A stretch of 64,000 bases of DNA from Ferrimonas aestuarii (GCF_005116665.1 NZ_SWCJ01000002.1:248001-312000); one strand, 5' to 3'; numbered from the stretch's first letter, positions 1 through 8,700 are shown. Notes: generated by a model not told the origin, from the sequence alone. Translations and numbers: made by a program.

Positions 1-636
1 CTTCGGCATCATCATACCGCGACGACCGTTCATCAGCGTCAGTTTGATGGTGGCTGGATCGCCGCCATACAACCAAGCGTCATCGGTCAGGTTAGGGAAG
101 CCCTTACCGCCTTTTGCGTCACTGCCATGACATTGAGAACAGTTTTGCAGGAACAAACGCTGGCCAATTTTCAGGGCTTCGGCGTTCTCTTCCATGCTCA
201 CCAAATCCTCAACAGACTGGCTGGTGTACTTACGCAGAGCTTCGCCGTAACGGGCATCTGCGGCCACAACCTCTTGGTCGTACTGAACGTACTTGTGAGC
301 TTGGTTAGCACGCGCCTCTGCAGCAGCTTCTTTTGATTCCTCAAGAGAAAGCACGCTTTGGTTAGAGGAGGTCCAACCCAGCAGGCCAGGCCATTTACCC
401 AGACCAGGGTAGGCGGCCAAGTAACCCAAACCAAATACGATGGTGAACACGAACATGTAGCTCCACCACTTTGGCAGTGGGTTGTTCACCTCTTCGATGC
501 CGTCAAAGGTGTGGCCCATGCCTTCACCCTCTTCAACACCCATCTTATCCTTGATACACCAGATCAAAATGGCCAGACAGCCAAAGATCACAAATAGGGT
601 GATCACGGTGATGAAAATACTCCAGAAATCACTCAT
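1..636 (-). CDS. ccoP: cbb3-type cytochrome c oxidase subunit III (partial)
   Basis: Membrane-anchored c-type cytochrome subunit that passes electrons to the CcoN catalytic subunit of cbb3 oxidase. Seen: 212 codons from the ATG at 636 down to the window edge, so the C-terminus is missing. An N-terminal hydrophobic segment (about residues 5-26) is followed by a second one (about 55-75), and the first haem-c site CSQCH lies at residues 166-170. Family proteins carry two CxxCH haem sites; the second should lie beyond position 1. It is the last gene of ccoNOQP, 6 bases after ccoQ, and is probably co-transcribed from the FNR-controlled promoter upstream of ccoN. The identification is firm; only the end is unseen. 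Confidence 0.96.
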   Translation of the reverse strand, partial: MSDFWSIFITVITLFVIFGCLAILIWCIKDKMGVEEGEGMGHTFDGIEEVNNPLPKWWSYMFVFTIVFGLGYLAAYPGLGKWPGLLGWTSSNQSVLSLEESKEAAAEARANQAHKYVQYDQEVVAADARYGEALRKYTSQSVEDLVSMEENAEALKIGQRLFLQNCSQCHGSDAKGGKGFPNLTDDAWLYGGDPATIKLTLMNGRRGMMMPK

Positions 637-642
637 TGTTGA

Positions 643-804
643 TTACTCCTTTAATCTCTGGGCCTTTGGCTCATCGTCGAACACCAAGTTGGCGGCTTCG
701 TCGAATCGTGACTTTTGGCGAGAACTGTACGCCCAAGCCACAATGGCCAAGAAAATTAGCATTAAAACAAGGGTTACGATTCCTTGAAAGGTTCCATAAT
801 CCAT
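643..804 (-). CDS. ccoQ: cbb3-type cytochrome oxidase assembly subunit CcoQ/FixQ
   Basis: Small single-span membrane protein of 53 residues that stabilises or helps assemble cbb3 oxidase. Seen: a start MDYGTFQGIVTL, one transmembrane helix at about residues 8-26, then a charged cytoplasmic tail rich in K, R, D and E ending LKE. Size and layout match the CcoQ family, and the gene sits exactly between ccoO and ccoP, where CcoQ is expected. It is too short for a 60-residue ORF cut-off and was read directly from the sequence. The upstream AAGGAG-like stretch supports the ATG at 804. Confidence 0.92.
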   Translation of the reverse strand: MDYGTFQGIVTLVLMLIFLAIVAWAYSSRQKSRFDEAANLVFDDEPKAQRLKE

Positions 805-814
805 CTGAATCTCC

Positions 815-1426
815 TTACTTTAATGCGGTACCCAGGGACTGCAGGTAAGCGATCAACGCGTCCATTTCAGTCTTACCTTTAATGGATTCAACGTCTTTGG
901 CCAAAGCCTCGTCGTCACCATAAGGTACGCCAAATTGGTCGCGGAAGATCTGTAATTTCTTCAGAGTTGATTTGCCATCCAGTTCGTTCTCTTCCAACCA
1001 TGGGAAACCAGGCATGTTGGACTCAGGTACAACAATGCGTGGATCCAACAGGTGGATACGATGCCAGTCGTCAGAGTAACGACCGCCCACACGAGCCAGA
1101 TCTGGACCGGTACGCTTAGAGCCCCATAGGAATGGGTGTTCCCAAACGCTTTCACCGGCTACGGAGTAGTGACCATAACGCTCAGTTTCACTGCGGAAAG
1201 GACGGATCATCTGGCTGTGACAAGAGTTACATCCTTCACGGATGTAGACATCACGGCCTTCCATCTGCAGTGCTGTGTACGGCTTAAGGCCAGTTACCGG
1301 CGTGGTGGTCTCGTTTTGGAACAGCAGCGGCGTAATCTGAACCAGACCACCAAAGCTGATGGCGATGATGGTAAAGATTGCCAGCAGACCGACGTTCTTT
1401 TCGATAATTTCGTGTTTGAATTTCAT
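815..1426 (-). CDS. ccoO: cbb3-type cytochrome c oxidase subunit II
   Basis: Membrane-bound monohaem cytochrome c subunit of the cbb3 terminal oxidase. Seen: 203 residues, one N-terminal transmembrane helix (about 13-35), the haem-c attachment site CNSCH at 66-70, and the likely axial methionine M138 in the segment SNMPGF. The length equals that usual for CcoO. It lies 12 bases after the ccoN stop codon and 10 bases before ccoQ, as part of one operon. CcoO receives electrons from CcoP or soluble cytochrome c and hands them to haem b of CcoN in the inner membrane. Confidence 0.97.
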   Translation of the reverse strand: MKFKHEIIEKNVGLLAIFTIIAISFGGLVQITPLLFQNETTTPVTGLKPYTALQMEGRDVYIREGCNSCHSQMIRPFRSETERYGHYSVAGESVWEHPFLWGSKRTGPDLARVGGRYSDDWHRIHLLDPRIVVPESNMPGFPWLEENELDGKSTLKKLQIFRDQFGVPYGDDEALAKDVESIKGKTEMDALIAYLQSLGTALK

Positions 1427-1438
1427 CTCATCATCTCC

Positions 1439-2896
1439 TTAAGCGGCTTGAGGCTGTGGTTCGGCCTCAGCTTGTAGCGAGCCGTTGGGAGCTTTGATGG
1501 TGCGATACACGTTGTACGCCATCAGCAGCATACCCGCTACGAAGAACACGCCGCCCAAGAAACGAACGAAGTAGAACGGGTAAGAGGCTTCCAGAGATTC
1601 AACGAAGCTGTAGGTCAGGGTGCCGTCGCTGTTAACCGCACGCCACATCAGACCCTGCATTACACCGGAGATCCACATGGATACGATGTAAAGAACGGTA
1701 CCGATGGTCGCCAGCCAGAAGTGAACGTTAACCAGTTTGTTCGAGTACATGCGACCCTGAGCAAACAGGTTAGGGATTAGGTGGTAGATGGAACCAATGG
1801 ATACCATGGCAACCCAACCCAACGCGCCGGAGTGTACGTGACCTACGGTCCAGTCAGTGTAGTGAGACAGTGCGTTTACGGTCTTAATGGACATCATTGG
1901 GCCTTCGAAGGTAGACATACCGTAGAAAGACAGTGATACCACTAGGAAACGAAGTACTGGATCAGTACGCAGCTTATGCCAAGCACCAGACAGGGTCATG
2001 ATACCGTTGATCATGCCACCCCAAGATGGTGCGAACAGGATCAGAGACATCACCATACCCAGAGACTGAGTCCAGTCCGGCAGGGCGGTGTAGTGCAAGT
2101 GGTGAGGACCTGCCCAGATGTACAGGGAGATCAGCGCCCAGAAGTGAACGATGGACAAGCGGTAGGAGTAAACTGGACGGCCAGCCTGCTTAGGTACGAA
2201 GTAGTACATCATACCCAAGAAGCCTGCGGTCAGTAGGAAACCTACGGCGTTGTGTCCGTACCACCACTGAACCATGGCATCCACAGCACCGGCGTAGATG
2301 GAGTAGGACTTCATGGTCCACAAACCTTGCTCCATATCGACAACAGGCACAGCCAGTGAGTTGACGATGTGCAGCACGGCTACGGTAATGATGAAGGCAC
2401 CAAAGAACCAGTTCGCCACGTAGATGTGTTGAACTTTTCGCTTAACCAGAGTTCCAAAGAACACAATGGCATAAGAGACCCACACTACAGCAATAGCGAT
2501 GTCAATTGGCCATTCCAGCTCGGCGTACTCTTTTGCAGTGCTAAAACCCAGAGGCAGGGTAATTGCAGCTGCTAAGATGATCGCCTGCCAACCCCAGAAG
2601 GTGAATGCAGCCAATTTAGGTGCAAACAGACGGGTTTGACAGGTACGCTGTACGACATAATAGGAGGTCGCGAACAACGCGCTCGTTCCAAACGCGAAGA
2701 TCACAGCATTGGTGTGTAAAGGACGAAGACGGCTGTAAGTCAGCCAAGGAGTATCAAAGTTGAGGGCAGGCCAGATCAGCTGGGCGGCAATGAATACCCC
2801 CACTAGCATACCGACGATTCCCCAAATGACGGTAACTACAGCAAACTGACGAACTACGGTGTAGTTATAGTCGTTGCTGGTATTGGTCAAGTTCAT
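1439..2896 (-). CDS. ccoN: cbb3-type cytochrome c oxidase catalytic subunit I
   Basis: Catalytic subunit that reduces O2 to water and pumps protons; a high-affinity oxidase used at low oxygen. Seen: about 12 hydrophobic helices and all expected metal ligands: H61 (low-spin haem), H215, H265 and H266 (CuB), H353 and H355 (haems), with Y259 placed to be the active-site tyrosine. The start is set at the ATG at 2896, giving 485 residues, because a GGAAG ribosome-binding site lies 8 bases upstream. The in-frame GTG at 2911, which would add 5 residues, has no such site. It is first in the ccoNOQP operon, with FNR boxes 110-195 bases upstream. Confidence 0.97.
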   Translation of the reverse strand: MNLTNTSNDYNYTVVRQFAVVTVIWGIVGMLVGVFIAAQLIWPALNFDTPWLTYSRLRPLHTNAVIFAFGTSALFATSYYVVQRTCQTRLFAPKLAAFTFWGWQAIILAAAITLPLGFSTAKEYAELEWPIDIAIAVVWVSYAIVFFGTLVKRKVQHIYVANWFFGAFIITVAVLHIVNSLAVPVVDMEQGLWTMKSYSIYAGAVDAMVQWWYGHNAVGFLLTAGFLGMMYYFVPKQAGRPVYSYRLSIVHFWALISLYIWAGPHHLHYTALPDWTQSLGMVMSLILFAPSWGGMINGIMTLSGAWHKLRTDPVLRFLVVSLSFYGMSTFEGPMMSIKTVNALSHYTDWTVGHVHSGALGWVAMVSIGSIYHLIPNLFAQGRMYSNKLVNVHFWLATIGTVLYIVSMWISGVMQGLMWRAVNSDGTLTYSFVESLEASYPFYFVRFLGGVFFVAGMLLMAYNVYRTIKAPNGSLQAEAEPQPQAA

Positions 2897-3004
2897 ATTT
2901 TTAGCTTCCACTGCAATTGCATGTTAACTTCCACAAATAGAAGTGACATTTTCAATTAACTCACAGATTTAGGTGATACTGCGCATTAATCGAACACTTC
3001 CTCT

Positions 3005-3018
3005 GTGATATGCATCAA
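3005..3018. promoter_or_regulatory. FNR-like palindrome (secondary site)
   Basis: GTGATATGCATCAA has one mismatch to the FNR consensus TTGAT-N4-ATCAA and contains the perfect 12-base palindrome TGATATGCATCA. It lies about 110 bases upstream of the ccoN start codon, nearer ccoN than the perfect box at 3078, so it may act directly on the ccoN promoter. CRP can recognise similar half-sites, so regulator identity is inference. Confidence 0.55.
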
Positions 3019-3077
3019 GGCAAGGCCATGATACTTGAGGTGGGTCAAAAAACCTAGCACAATCACCCATACTCCTT

Positions 3078-3091
3078 TTGATCTGGATCAA
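3078..3091. promoter_or_regulatory. FNR box in the ccoN/lipoprotein divergent promoter
   Basis: TTGATCTGGATCAA matches the FNR (Anr/EtrA) consensus TTGAT-N4-ATCAA at all ten conserved bases. It lies 54 bases before the lipoprotein start at 3146 and 182 bases before the ccoN start, so it could serve either divergent unit. FNR-type activation of ccoNOQP under oxygen limitation is established in many proteobacteria; assignment here is by motif. Confidence 0.85.
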
Positions 3092-3145
3092 AGATGTGTG
3101 GTTAATAAAATGTTGATTACACCAGCGAATTCAAGGACATAATCG

Positions 3146-3559
3146 ATGAGCCGTAATCTAGCTGTATTGGCTTTATTCTCTGTGGTTGGCTTAACGGCCT
3201 GTAACGCCGACAACACTGAAAAACAAACAAACTTGTGCGATTTCAGTCAGGGCAGTTGTCAGCAAAAAATCATGGGGGAGTCGGTATCTCTATCGCTATT
3301 CCCCAAAAACGCGCCCGCAGAGACGCCCCTGAATTTGTCCCTCGCGTTTCCTGACGACTGGACGCTCAATTCCGCCCAGGTCAGTGGCCGAGATATGTTC
3401 ATGGGCATTATCCCAGTAAAATTTTCTACGGATGGCAAGGCAGAGCTGATCTACGGCAGTTGTGCCAGCGATTATATGGTGTGGCGTTTGGATCTGCGCT
3501 TTGAAGATGCCAGCGGCAAAATGCACATTGTGGATTTTGATTGGCTAGCCGATCATTAA
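3146..3559 (+). CDS. putative lipoprotein of unknown function divergent from ccoN
   Basis: Predicted 137-residue envelope lipoprotein with no function I recognise. Seen: a lipobox signal peptide with cleavage before C19 (GLTAC-NAD), then a soluble domain containing several cysteines (C32, C38 and one near 112). The AAGGA at 3133-3137 supports the ATG. The mature part looks beta-rich, alternating hydrophobic and polar stretches, and ends with an acidic tail. It is transcribed away from ccoN and shares the intergenic region holding the perfect FNR box, so oxygen-linked expression and a role near the cbb3 oxidase are possible; this is inference from position only. Confidence 0.7.
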   Translation: MSRNLAVLALFSVVGLTACNADNTEKQTNLCDFSQGSCQQKIMGESVSLSLFPKNAPAETPLNLSLAFPDDWTLNSAQVSGRDMFMGIIPVKFSTDGKAELIYGSCASDYMVWRLDLRFEDASGKMHIVDFDWLADH

Positions 3560-3582
3560 GTTCTGCTTGTCTCTAAGCTCTA

Positions 3583-3612
3583 ATTGTCGCCGGCGTTCTA
3601 ACCGGCGACAAT
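3583..3612. repeat. 11-bp perfect inverted repeat, 8-base spacer
   Basis: Arms ATTGTCGCCGG (3583-3593) and CCGGCGACAAT (3602-3612) are exact reverse complements around CGTTCTAA. It follows the lipoprotein stop by 23 bases. No T tract follows on either strand, so it is not a standard Rho-independent terminator; it may be a transcript-end hairpin or a protein-binding site. Confidence 0.7.
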
Positions 3613-3798
3613 AAATCGTCGTTAATCTAAAACTCACAACGGCAATGCCGTTTCTACTCGTCGTAACTTCATTTAGGTCGCAGCGCCTTCTCTCCTTACG
3701 CTACACCTAGAGCATAAGCTCTGTTTTTCATTTTGGTTTAGTAAAAATTTTCATTCTTCAACAGGGTGATTGACGCCAACAGCACTGATTTATAAAAG

Positions 3799-3852
3799 TT
3801 ACTTTTGAAAATAACTATTTTCATAAGTAATGGCGATCCGGTATGATCGCCA
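3799..3852. promoter_or_regulatory. paired palindromes upstream of the tyrosine recombinase
   Basis: First palindrome: arms TTACTTTTGAAAAT (3799-3812) and ATTTTCATAAGTAA (3817-3830), 13 of 14 positions complementary, 4-base spacer. Second, directly abutting: TGGCGATC (3831-3838) and GATCGCCA (3845-3852), perfect, 6-base spacer. Together they occupy the 54 bases ending 38 bases before the recombinase start. Plausible roles are an autoregulatory operator or the recombinase's own crossover or accessory site. Confidence 0.5.
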
Positions 3853-3890
3853 ACCGATCTTGTCCCATAACTGCCTAAGGATCCGCCAGC

Positions 3891-4907
3891 GTGACCACTG
3901 AGCTGATTGCCACCAACATTCAGTACCCAAGCCTTGAAACCAGTGAGTATCAGCTTGATCTTAATCCTGCGACGCTCTATCTACAGGAACTCGGTTCGGA
4001 TCTAAGCCGGCAGAAGATGATCAGTTACCTGAATCTGATGGCCAAATTGATGGGAGCCGAACATTATCGGCAGATCGATTGGGGGAAAGTGCGCAAGCCA
4101 CAGGTGTTGTATCTGTTGGATCGTCTTCGACAGGGAGCCTTATTAAAACGCCGGCCTGAAAAAGGACGAAGCCCAAATACGCTTAACTTATATTTGGCAC
4201 TGCTAAAAGGAGTCGCCCGCCGAGCCTACGAACTGGGGCTTTATGAGCATCGTGATTACAGCCAGATACAGTCTATCAAGCGTTTTCGTGGCACTCGTAT
4301 CAAGCAGGGCAGTGAGGTAGAGCCCCAAAGAATCAACCAGCTTTTAACTCACTGCAAAAAAGATAACAATCCAAAAGGAGAGCGTGATTTCGCTCTATTA
4401 ACCCTGCTGTTTAATACTGGGCTTCGCCGGGCTGAAATTGTGGCGCTGCAGATGCAGGACCTGGATCTGAACAACCGCCAAATTACCGTAATTGGTAAGG
4501 GAAATCGTCAGCGAATGGTGTATCTCAATGGCGATTGTATGGACGCCATTACACGATACCTAGACCATCTGCGCGGGCATCATAGCGGCGCACTGTTTCA
4601 GCCAATGACCAAGTTGGGGGATCTCAAGCCCAACAGCATGACGCCTCAAGCGGTGAAATTCATCATCGATAGCCGCAGTAAGGCCGCTCAAGTTGAGAGT
4701 TTTAACCCGCACGACAGTCGCCGTACTTTCGCCACTCAACTTTTGCGCCGTGGAATCGATCTGCATACGGTGCAAAAGTTGATGGGCCACGCCAGCATCG
4801 ACACCACGCGCCACTACGACATGCGTGACGATCAAGTGATGCGCGATGCCGTGGATGGCTTGAATTGGCAGGAGCCACCCACGGCATCACCCAAACCAAG
4901 CCCTTAA
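3891..4907 (+). CDS. orphan tyrosine recombinase (phage-integrase family)
   Basis: DNA breaking-joining enzyme of the tyrosine recombinase family, 338 residues. Seen: an N-terminal SAM-like core-binding region (about 25-120) and a catalytic domain (about 145-315) with all expected residues: R179 (in TGLRRAE), K203 (in IGKGNRQR), H274 and R277 (HDSR), H300 (GHAS) and nucleophile Y309. The start is GTG with AAGGA at 3876-3880. It lacks the extra helix that marks integron integrases and has no phage neighbours. Size is near XerC/XerD, but the insert at 235-255 and isolated location argue against simple Xer identity. Target site unknown; two palindromes lie immediately upstream. Confidence 0.9.
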   Translation: MTTELIATNIQYPSLETSEYQLDLNPATLYLQELGSDLSRQKMISYLNLMAKLMGAEHYRQIDWGKVRKPQVLYLLDRLRQGALLKRRPEKGRSPNTLNLYLALLKGVARRAYELGLYEHRDYSQIQSIKRFRGTRIKQGSEVEPQRINQLLTHCKKDNNPKGERDFALLTLLFNTGLRRAEIVALQMQDLDLNNRQITVIGKGNRQRMVYLNGDCMDAITRYLDHLRGHHSGALFQPMTKLGDLKPNSMTPQAVKFIIDSRSKAAQVESFNPHDSRRTFATQLLRRGIDLHTVQKLMGHASIDTTRHYDMRDDQVMRDAVDGLNWQEPPTASPKPSP

Positions 4908-4927
4908 CCAAAGCCCACGAAAAAATG

Positions 4928-5893
4928 CTAACTCAGCGTTAATTGACGCAGTGCGATTTGTGTTTGCTCTGCGGAAAAGGCGTTTAGCTTCCAATGGCCA
5001 GGCTTCCATCCGGTTAGGAAGCGCTCAAAGTCTGCCCAACACAACGGCAGCAGTTGTCGCCACTGCGCTTCTATGGCGCTGGCATCCATTCCAGACAAGG
5101 TATTACCAAGGTGCTGCGCCAATTGCGAAAAATAGTAATCGATCAGGGTTGAGTAATGCCGTTGCAGTTGATCGTTGTCTAATGCACTGCCAATGAGGTA
5201 GACCACATCTTGAACGCCAACGCCTGAACCAACGTATTGGAAATCGACTGCGGCGGCGTTGTCATTCGGATCGCAAAGAAAATTCGCCACCTTGGCATCA
5301 CCATGAATAAGAGTTTGAAACTCAGCTTGTTTCAACGTTTGGTCAATGCTGTGGGCTCCTGCTTTTAAGGGGCTTTCTGGCATGCGATGCCACTCTTGCA
5401 AGCGAGTATCAAGGTGCCAATAGCTACCTTGGGGCCACAATCCTTCCTTGGGAACCTTAAATCCAACGCTGTGAAATTGGGCTAACCAGTCTAGCATCCC
5501 GTTGAGCTGAGACAGCGTTGGCTCAAAGTCCACTGGCGCATAGGCGTTGCAGCCCAAATCCTCCATCAACAAAATCGTAATGTCATCGACCTTAATCAGA
5601 TCGATAAGCTTGGCCATGGCCACTGAATTGGGGTAATTAGATTGGGTGTGTTGATACCAATGGCATTCAATTTGATAGGAACGGCATTTGCGCAGGTGTC
5701 CGACGTCGTTGGCCTCTTTGGCAGTGAGCACCGAATTGTGGATCACCTTAGCGATTAGGGACGAATGGCAACCAAGTTCGTTCAATTCGACCCGATACAA
5801 GCCACCATAATCAGCCCAAAGAGGCTGGATGAGAGTGCAGGACGTCAAGGTGCTCGGTGCGATGGCTGCGGCAATGTGCTTCGAATGATCCAT
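4928..5893 (-). CDS. phosphotransferase-like kinase (EcKinase/choline-kinase-like fold)
   Basis: Predicted ATP-dependent small-molecule kinase of 321 residues, substrate unknown. Seen: the catalytic loop HGDAKVAN with H197, D199 and N204, followed by the metal-binding DFQ at 217-219. This arrangement is typical of the aminoglycoside phosphotransferase/choline kinase superfamily and its EcKinase branch. The N-terminal lobe contains ILLMEDLG (107-114), the usual hinge segment. It is convergent with the upstream recombinase (20-base gap) and is followed by a long gene-free stretch. No antibiotic-resistance role is indicated by context. Confidence 0.8.
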   Translation of the reverse strand: MDHSKHIAAAIAPSTLTSCTLIQPLWADYGGLYRVELNELGCHSSLIAKVIHNSVLTAKEANDVGHLRKCRSYQIECHWYQHTQSNYPNSVAMAKLIDLIKVDDITILLMEDLGCNAYAPVDFEPTLSQLNGMLDWLAQFHSVGFKVPKEGLWPQGSYWHLDTRLQEWHRMPESPLKAGAHSIDQTLKQAEFQTLIHGDAKVANFLCDPNDNAAAVDFQYVGSGVGVQDVVYLIGSALDNDQLQRHYSTLIDYYFSQLAQHLGNTLSGMDASAIEAQWRQLLPLCWADFERFLTGWKPGHWKLNAFSAEQTQIALRQLTLS

Positions 5894-6204
5894 ATTTAGG
5901 GGGAACTTAGCGGCAATAATGCGTTTATGATATCAGAGAGGTTGATTATGCACTGCGCATTTCCTCAACCAGTCGACCACGCATTGAGCGAATAAGCGCA
6001 ATTTACTGGATCCAACTCTCAGCTTTGGCAATGTTAACTGATCCCCGAACATCAATTTGTTAGCGTAGCGCACTTCAAAAAACAGGCCGCCATTTCTGGG
6101 CGGAGCGCACTTCTAACATCGCGCTGCATCTTCGGTGCCCATCTGCAGAGCGGCCACATCTTTGGCCAACTTACCTTTGCTCTGCCTTTTCATAGGAGTA
6201 TTCA
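5894..6204. other. 311-base gene-free stretch with a direct repeat
   Basis: Divergent promoter region of the kinase-like gene and the GltS-like transporter. It contains a direct repeat GCG(T/G)AGCGCACTTC at 6063-6076 and 6100-6113 (13 of 14 identical, 37-base period) flanking a CCGCC/GGCGG hairpin. An AGGAG ribosome site precedes 6205. No convincing ORF or RNA gene seen. Confidence 0.5.
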
Positions 6205-7524
6205 ATGACAACCTGGTCGTTTTTGACTGACTTTGCCATTGCCGGTGGCTTATTGCTGGCCGGAAAGCTACTGCGCGTCTATTTGCCTATTCTGCAGCGT
6301 TTGTATCTGCCAGCGGCGGTACTCGCCGGCTTGCTGGGACTCACATTGGGCCCATATGGTGTTAATGTTTTACCTTGGAGCGAGGTCTATGGCGGCAATG
6401 CCAGCATGCTAACCGCCATGCTGTTCAGTGCTTTGGGATTGGCCACGCCGTTGCCTTCACCTCAGATGGTGGCCCGCAGGGCCGGTTCATTGTGGGCGTT
6501 TAACCAAATTGCTACCGTGTCCCAATGGTTGTTTGCTGCGGCAGTGGGATTGGCCCTGTCTCACTTTATCTGGCCTGAACTCAGTCATGGCTTTGGCCTA
6601 GTCATGTCCGCCGGTTTTATGGGCGGCCATGGAACGTCAGTGGTCGTCGGTGACATTTTTGCTGGCCTGGGTTGGCAAGACGCCTTGACCCTAAGCTTGT
6701 CGTTTGCCACTGCGGGGATCTTTATCTCCATTATTGTGGGCATGATCATCCTACAAGTGGCTCTAAAAAAGGGTTGGGTAACCGAGTTTACTCAGTTTGA
6801 ACAGATGACTAGGACCGAACAACGGGGTTTGATAGCGCCGCCTGAGCAGAAGCCAATCATGAACAACACCATGTCATCACTGTCGGTAGACAGTTTTGCG
6901 ATTCATGGTGCGCTAATTTTGGCTGTCACCGCCAGCGCGTATCATCTGGCGACTTACCTATCGTCGTTTCACGATAAAGTGCAGCTGCCGACGTTTGTGG
7001 TTGGATTCCTTTTGGGCATGATTGCCCGCGTTGTTGCTAAACGCAGCGGTGCCCAAGCCTATCTGTGCGACAACGTATTCAGCCATGCAGGTGGCGTTAC
7101 CACTGATTTTCTGATCGTTTTCGGGGTCTCTGCCATTAAAATTACGGTACTGCTGAACTACTTAGCTCCCATGGCAATATTGCTGGTTTGTGGGGTCTGT
7201 TTTACCTTGTTTCTGGTGTTTTGGGTGGCCCCGCGAATGCTTGGAGAGCAGTGGTTTGAAAAGGCGATCTTCTCCTGGGGCTGGTTGACCGGCACCGTCG
7301 CAATGGGGATTGCGCTGCTGCGAATCATCGACCCAAAGATGCGCGGCAAAGTGCTGGATGATTTTGCCATCGCCTACGTACCTGGCTCTATCGTCGACAT
7401 CATTGTTATCTCTTTGATGCCCATCGCCATGGTCAGTGGTTTATACCTAGAAGCCTTTGGGATTGGGTTAGGTTACATGGCATTGGTACTGCTGCTGTGG
7501 CGGACCGTCTTATCTAAACAGTAA
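6205..7524 (+). CDS. sodium/glutamate symporter family (GltS-like) transporter
   Basis: Inner-membrane secondary transporter of 439 residues, resembling the GltS sodium-glutamate symporters. Seen: about eleven to twelve hydrophobic helices; the GltS-type re-entrant motif GGHGTSVVVGD at about 148-158; and LPTFVVGFLLG near 265, matching the second-half LPTF segment of E. coli GltS. The soluble linker between halves (about residues 195-225) is longer than usual, which explains the extra length. AGGAG lies 8 bases before the ATG. The substrate could be glutamate or another organic anion; only the family is firm. It ends next to a perfect 10-bp hairpin shared with the convergent chemotaxis operon. 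Confidence 0.82.
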   Translation: MTTWSFLTDFAIAGGLLLAGKLLRVYLPILQRLYLPAAVLAGLLGLTLGPYGVNVLPWSEVYGGNASMLTAMLFSALGLATPLPSPQMVARRAGSLWAFNQIATVSQWLFAAAVGLALSHFIWPELSHGFGLVMSAGFMGGHGTSVVVGDIFAGLGWQDALTLSLSFATAGIFISIIVGMIILQVALKKGWVTEFTQFEQMTRTEQRGLIAPPEQKPIMNNTMSSLSVDSFAIHGALILAVTASAYHLATYLSSFHDKVQLPTFVVGFLLGMIARVVAKRSGAQAYLCDNVFSHAGGVTTDFLIVFGVSAIKITVLLNYLAPMAILLVCGVCFTLFLVFWVAPRMLGEQWFEKAIFSWGWLTGTVAMGIALLRIIDPKMRGKVLDDFAIAYVPGSIVDIIVISLMPIAMVSGLYLEAFGIGLGYMALVLLLWRTVLSKQ

Positions 7525-7531
7525 ACCGCTC

Positions 7532-7558
7532 GCGCGTTAACGGGGTTGGTTAACGCGC
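7532..7558. terminator. hairpin between convergent transporter and mcp genes
   Basis: GCGCGTTAAC (7532-7541) and GTTAACGCGC (7549-7558) are perfect reverse complements with a 7-base loop. It sits between two convergent stop codons. No long T tract follows on either side, so efficient Rho-independent termination is uncertain. Confidence 0.55.
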
Positions 7559-7566
7559 AGCTTTAC

Positions 7567-8700
7567 CTAGAACAGTTCCACCTCACCTTCATCCACAGAG
7601 GCTTGGGTAGCCCGCAAATTCACCTGCTGATGCTGTTCAAGCAGCGCCAAAATCGCCGTTTCCATCTGCGGTTCACTAATAGCGTCATCCACTAACAGAT
7701 CAGTCAGTTGATTCATTTTGGCGAGACTCTCTTGGGCCTGCTCGTTTTGCTGATAAACGATGTCTGAGAACTGCATGCACATGATGGCGTGTTTTACTTC
7801 GTTCTCCACCCCTTGGCTGTCACCGGTTATCTGATGTAATTGCTCCCCTAATTGGCCATTTAACGTGGACAGGCGAGCCAGAAGATCATCAATTTTCTGC
7901 CGTGAAGCCACCGCATCCTCTATGTCTAAAGCCGCCATGGAATCGAGCGTTTCCTTAACACTGTGGATACTGGATTGGGAACGATGAACACGTTGTTGCA
8001 TCTCATCGTTTAGGGTGTTGGTCTCCTGACTGAGGCCCTTAACGGCTTCCGCCACCACCGCAAAACCTCGGCCGGCATCTCCGGCGCGAGCCGCTTCGAT
8101 AGAGGCATTTAATGCCAGTAGGTTTGTTTGGTCGGAGATCTTCTTGACGCCCGTTATCATCTCAAATACCGAATCCATCTGTTCAGACATCGTGGCGATC
8201 ACCCGCACCGACGCCTGACTTTTTTCACTGATCTCTTCAAACAACAACACAAACTGCGAAACGGTGTCACTGGTTAACGGGGCCACCTTGTTTAGGTTTA
8301 CCTCGCCACTGGCAAACTCGCCTTGGCCTAGTAGCTTGTCAATCACCAGTTGAAGCTCAAGTTGTTGCTGCTTAACCTGAGTCACGAGCGTGGCAAAACT
8401 GGCATTAAGTTTGTCAGCCGCATCAGCCAATGTCTGTTGCTGAGCCTTTAAAGAGCAATCGATGGACTCAGTAAGAGACAGCAACAGTTTTTGTATTGAA
8501 TAACGATAACTCATCTGGGCAGGGTTAGTGGTCGCCTCAGCCATCGTTAACGTATCGGTGGGCCGGTTTCGCTTTAATAACATAAAAGCCGAACCAATAA
8601 TGATCACCGCACTCAGGCTCCATAGCCAAACCTGATCAAACACCATGTTGGCCACAACCATCGCGCAGGACCCAAGCAAAAATAGCCACTCTCGATTCAT
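7567..8700 (-). CDS. methyl-accepting-type signalling protein without a sensor domain
   Basis: Last gene of the chemosensory operon, 377 residues. Seen: two closely spaced transmembrane helices at about 5-21 and 25-42 with almost no periplasmic loop, then a long coiled-coil signalling domain whose hairpin tip is near [19 protein letters not shown]. There is no HAMP or periplasmic ligand domain, so it probably relays or senses an internal or membrane signal. The equivalent slot in V. cholerae cluster III holds a similar small MCP-like protein. The ATG at 8700 overlaps the cheB TGA (TGATG); a GTG one codon earlier is also possible. It ends in VELF, as does CheD. Confidence 0.85.
   Translation of the reverse strand: MNREWLFLLGSCAMVVANMVFDQVWLWSLSAVIIIGSAFMLLKRNRPTDTLTMAEATTNPAQMSYRYSIQKLLLSLTESIDCSLKAQQQTLADAADKLNASFATLVTQVKQQQLELQLVIDKLLGQGEFASGEVNLNKVAPLTSDTVSQFVLLFEEISEKSQASVRVIATMSEQMDSVFEMITGVKKISDQTNLLALNASIEAARAGDAGRGFAVVAEAVKGLSQETNTLNDEMQQRVHRSQSSIHSVKETLDSMAALDIEDAVASRQKIDDLLARLSTLNGQLGEQLHQITGDSQGVENEVKHAIMCMQFSDIVYQQNEQAQESLAKMNQLTDLLVDDAISEPQMETAILALLEQHQQVNLRATQASVDEGEVELF

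Larger units (their letters stand above)
3560..3890. other. 330-base gene-free stretch with several palindromes
   Basis: No coding signal seen. It holds a perfect 11-bp inverted repeat with an 8-base spacer (3583-3593 and 3602-3612), a short hairpin AACGGC-AAT-GCCGTT (3638-3652), a small terminator-like hairpin with a T run (3709-3728), a 14-bp inverted repeat with one mismatch (3799-3830), and an abutting perfect 8-bp inverted repeat (3831-3852) just before the recombinase gene. Confidence 0.6.

Noticed and set aside
3891..4907. Integron integrase and attI/attC array
   Set aside because: The additional helix diagnostic of IntI is absent and no attC-like repeats or gene cassettes follow.
4928..5893. 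Aminoglycoside resistance kinase
   Set aside because: Only the general catalytic motifs are shared; the rest resembles EcKinase/choline-kinase-like proteins and there is no resistance context.
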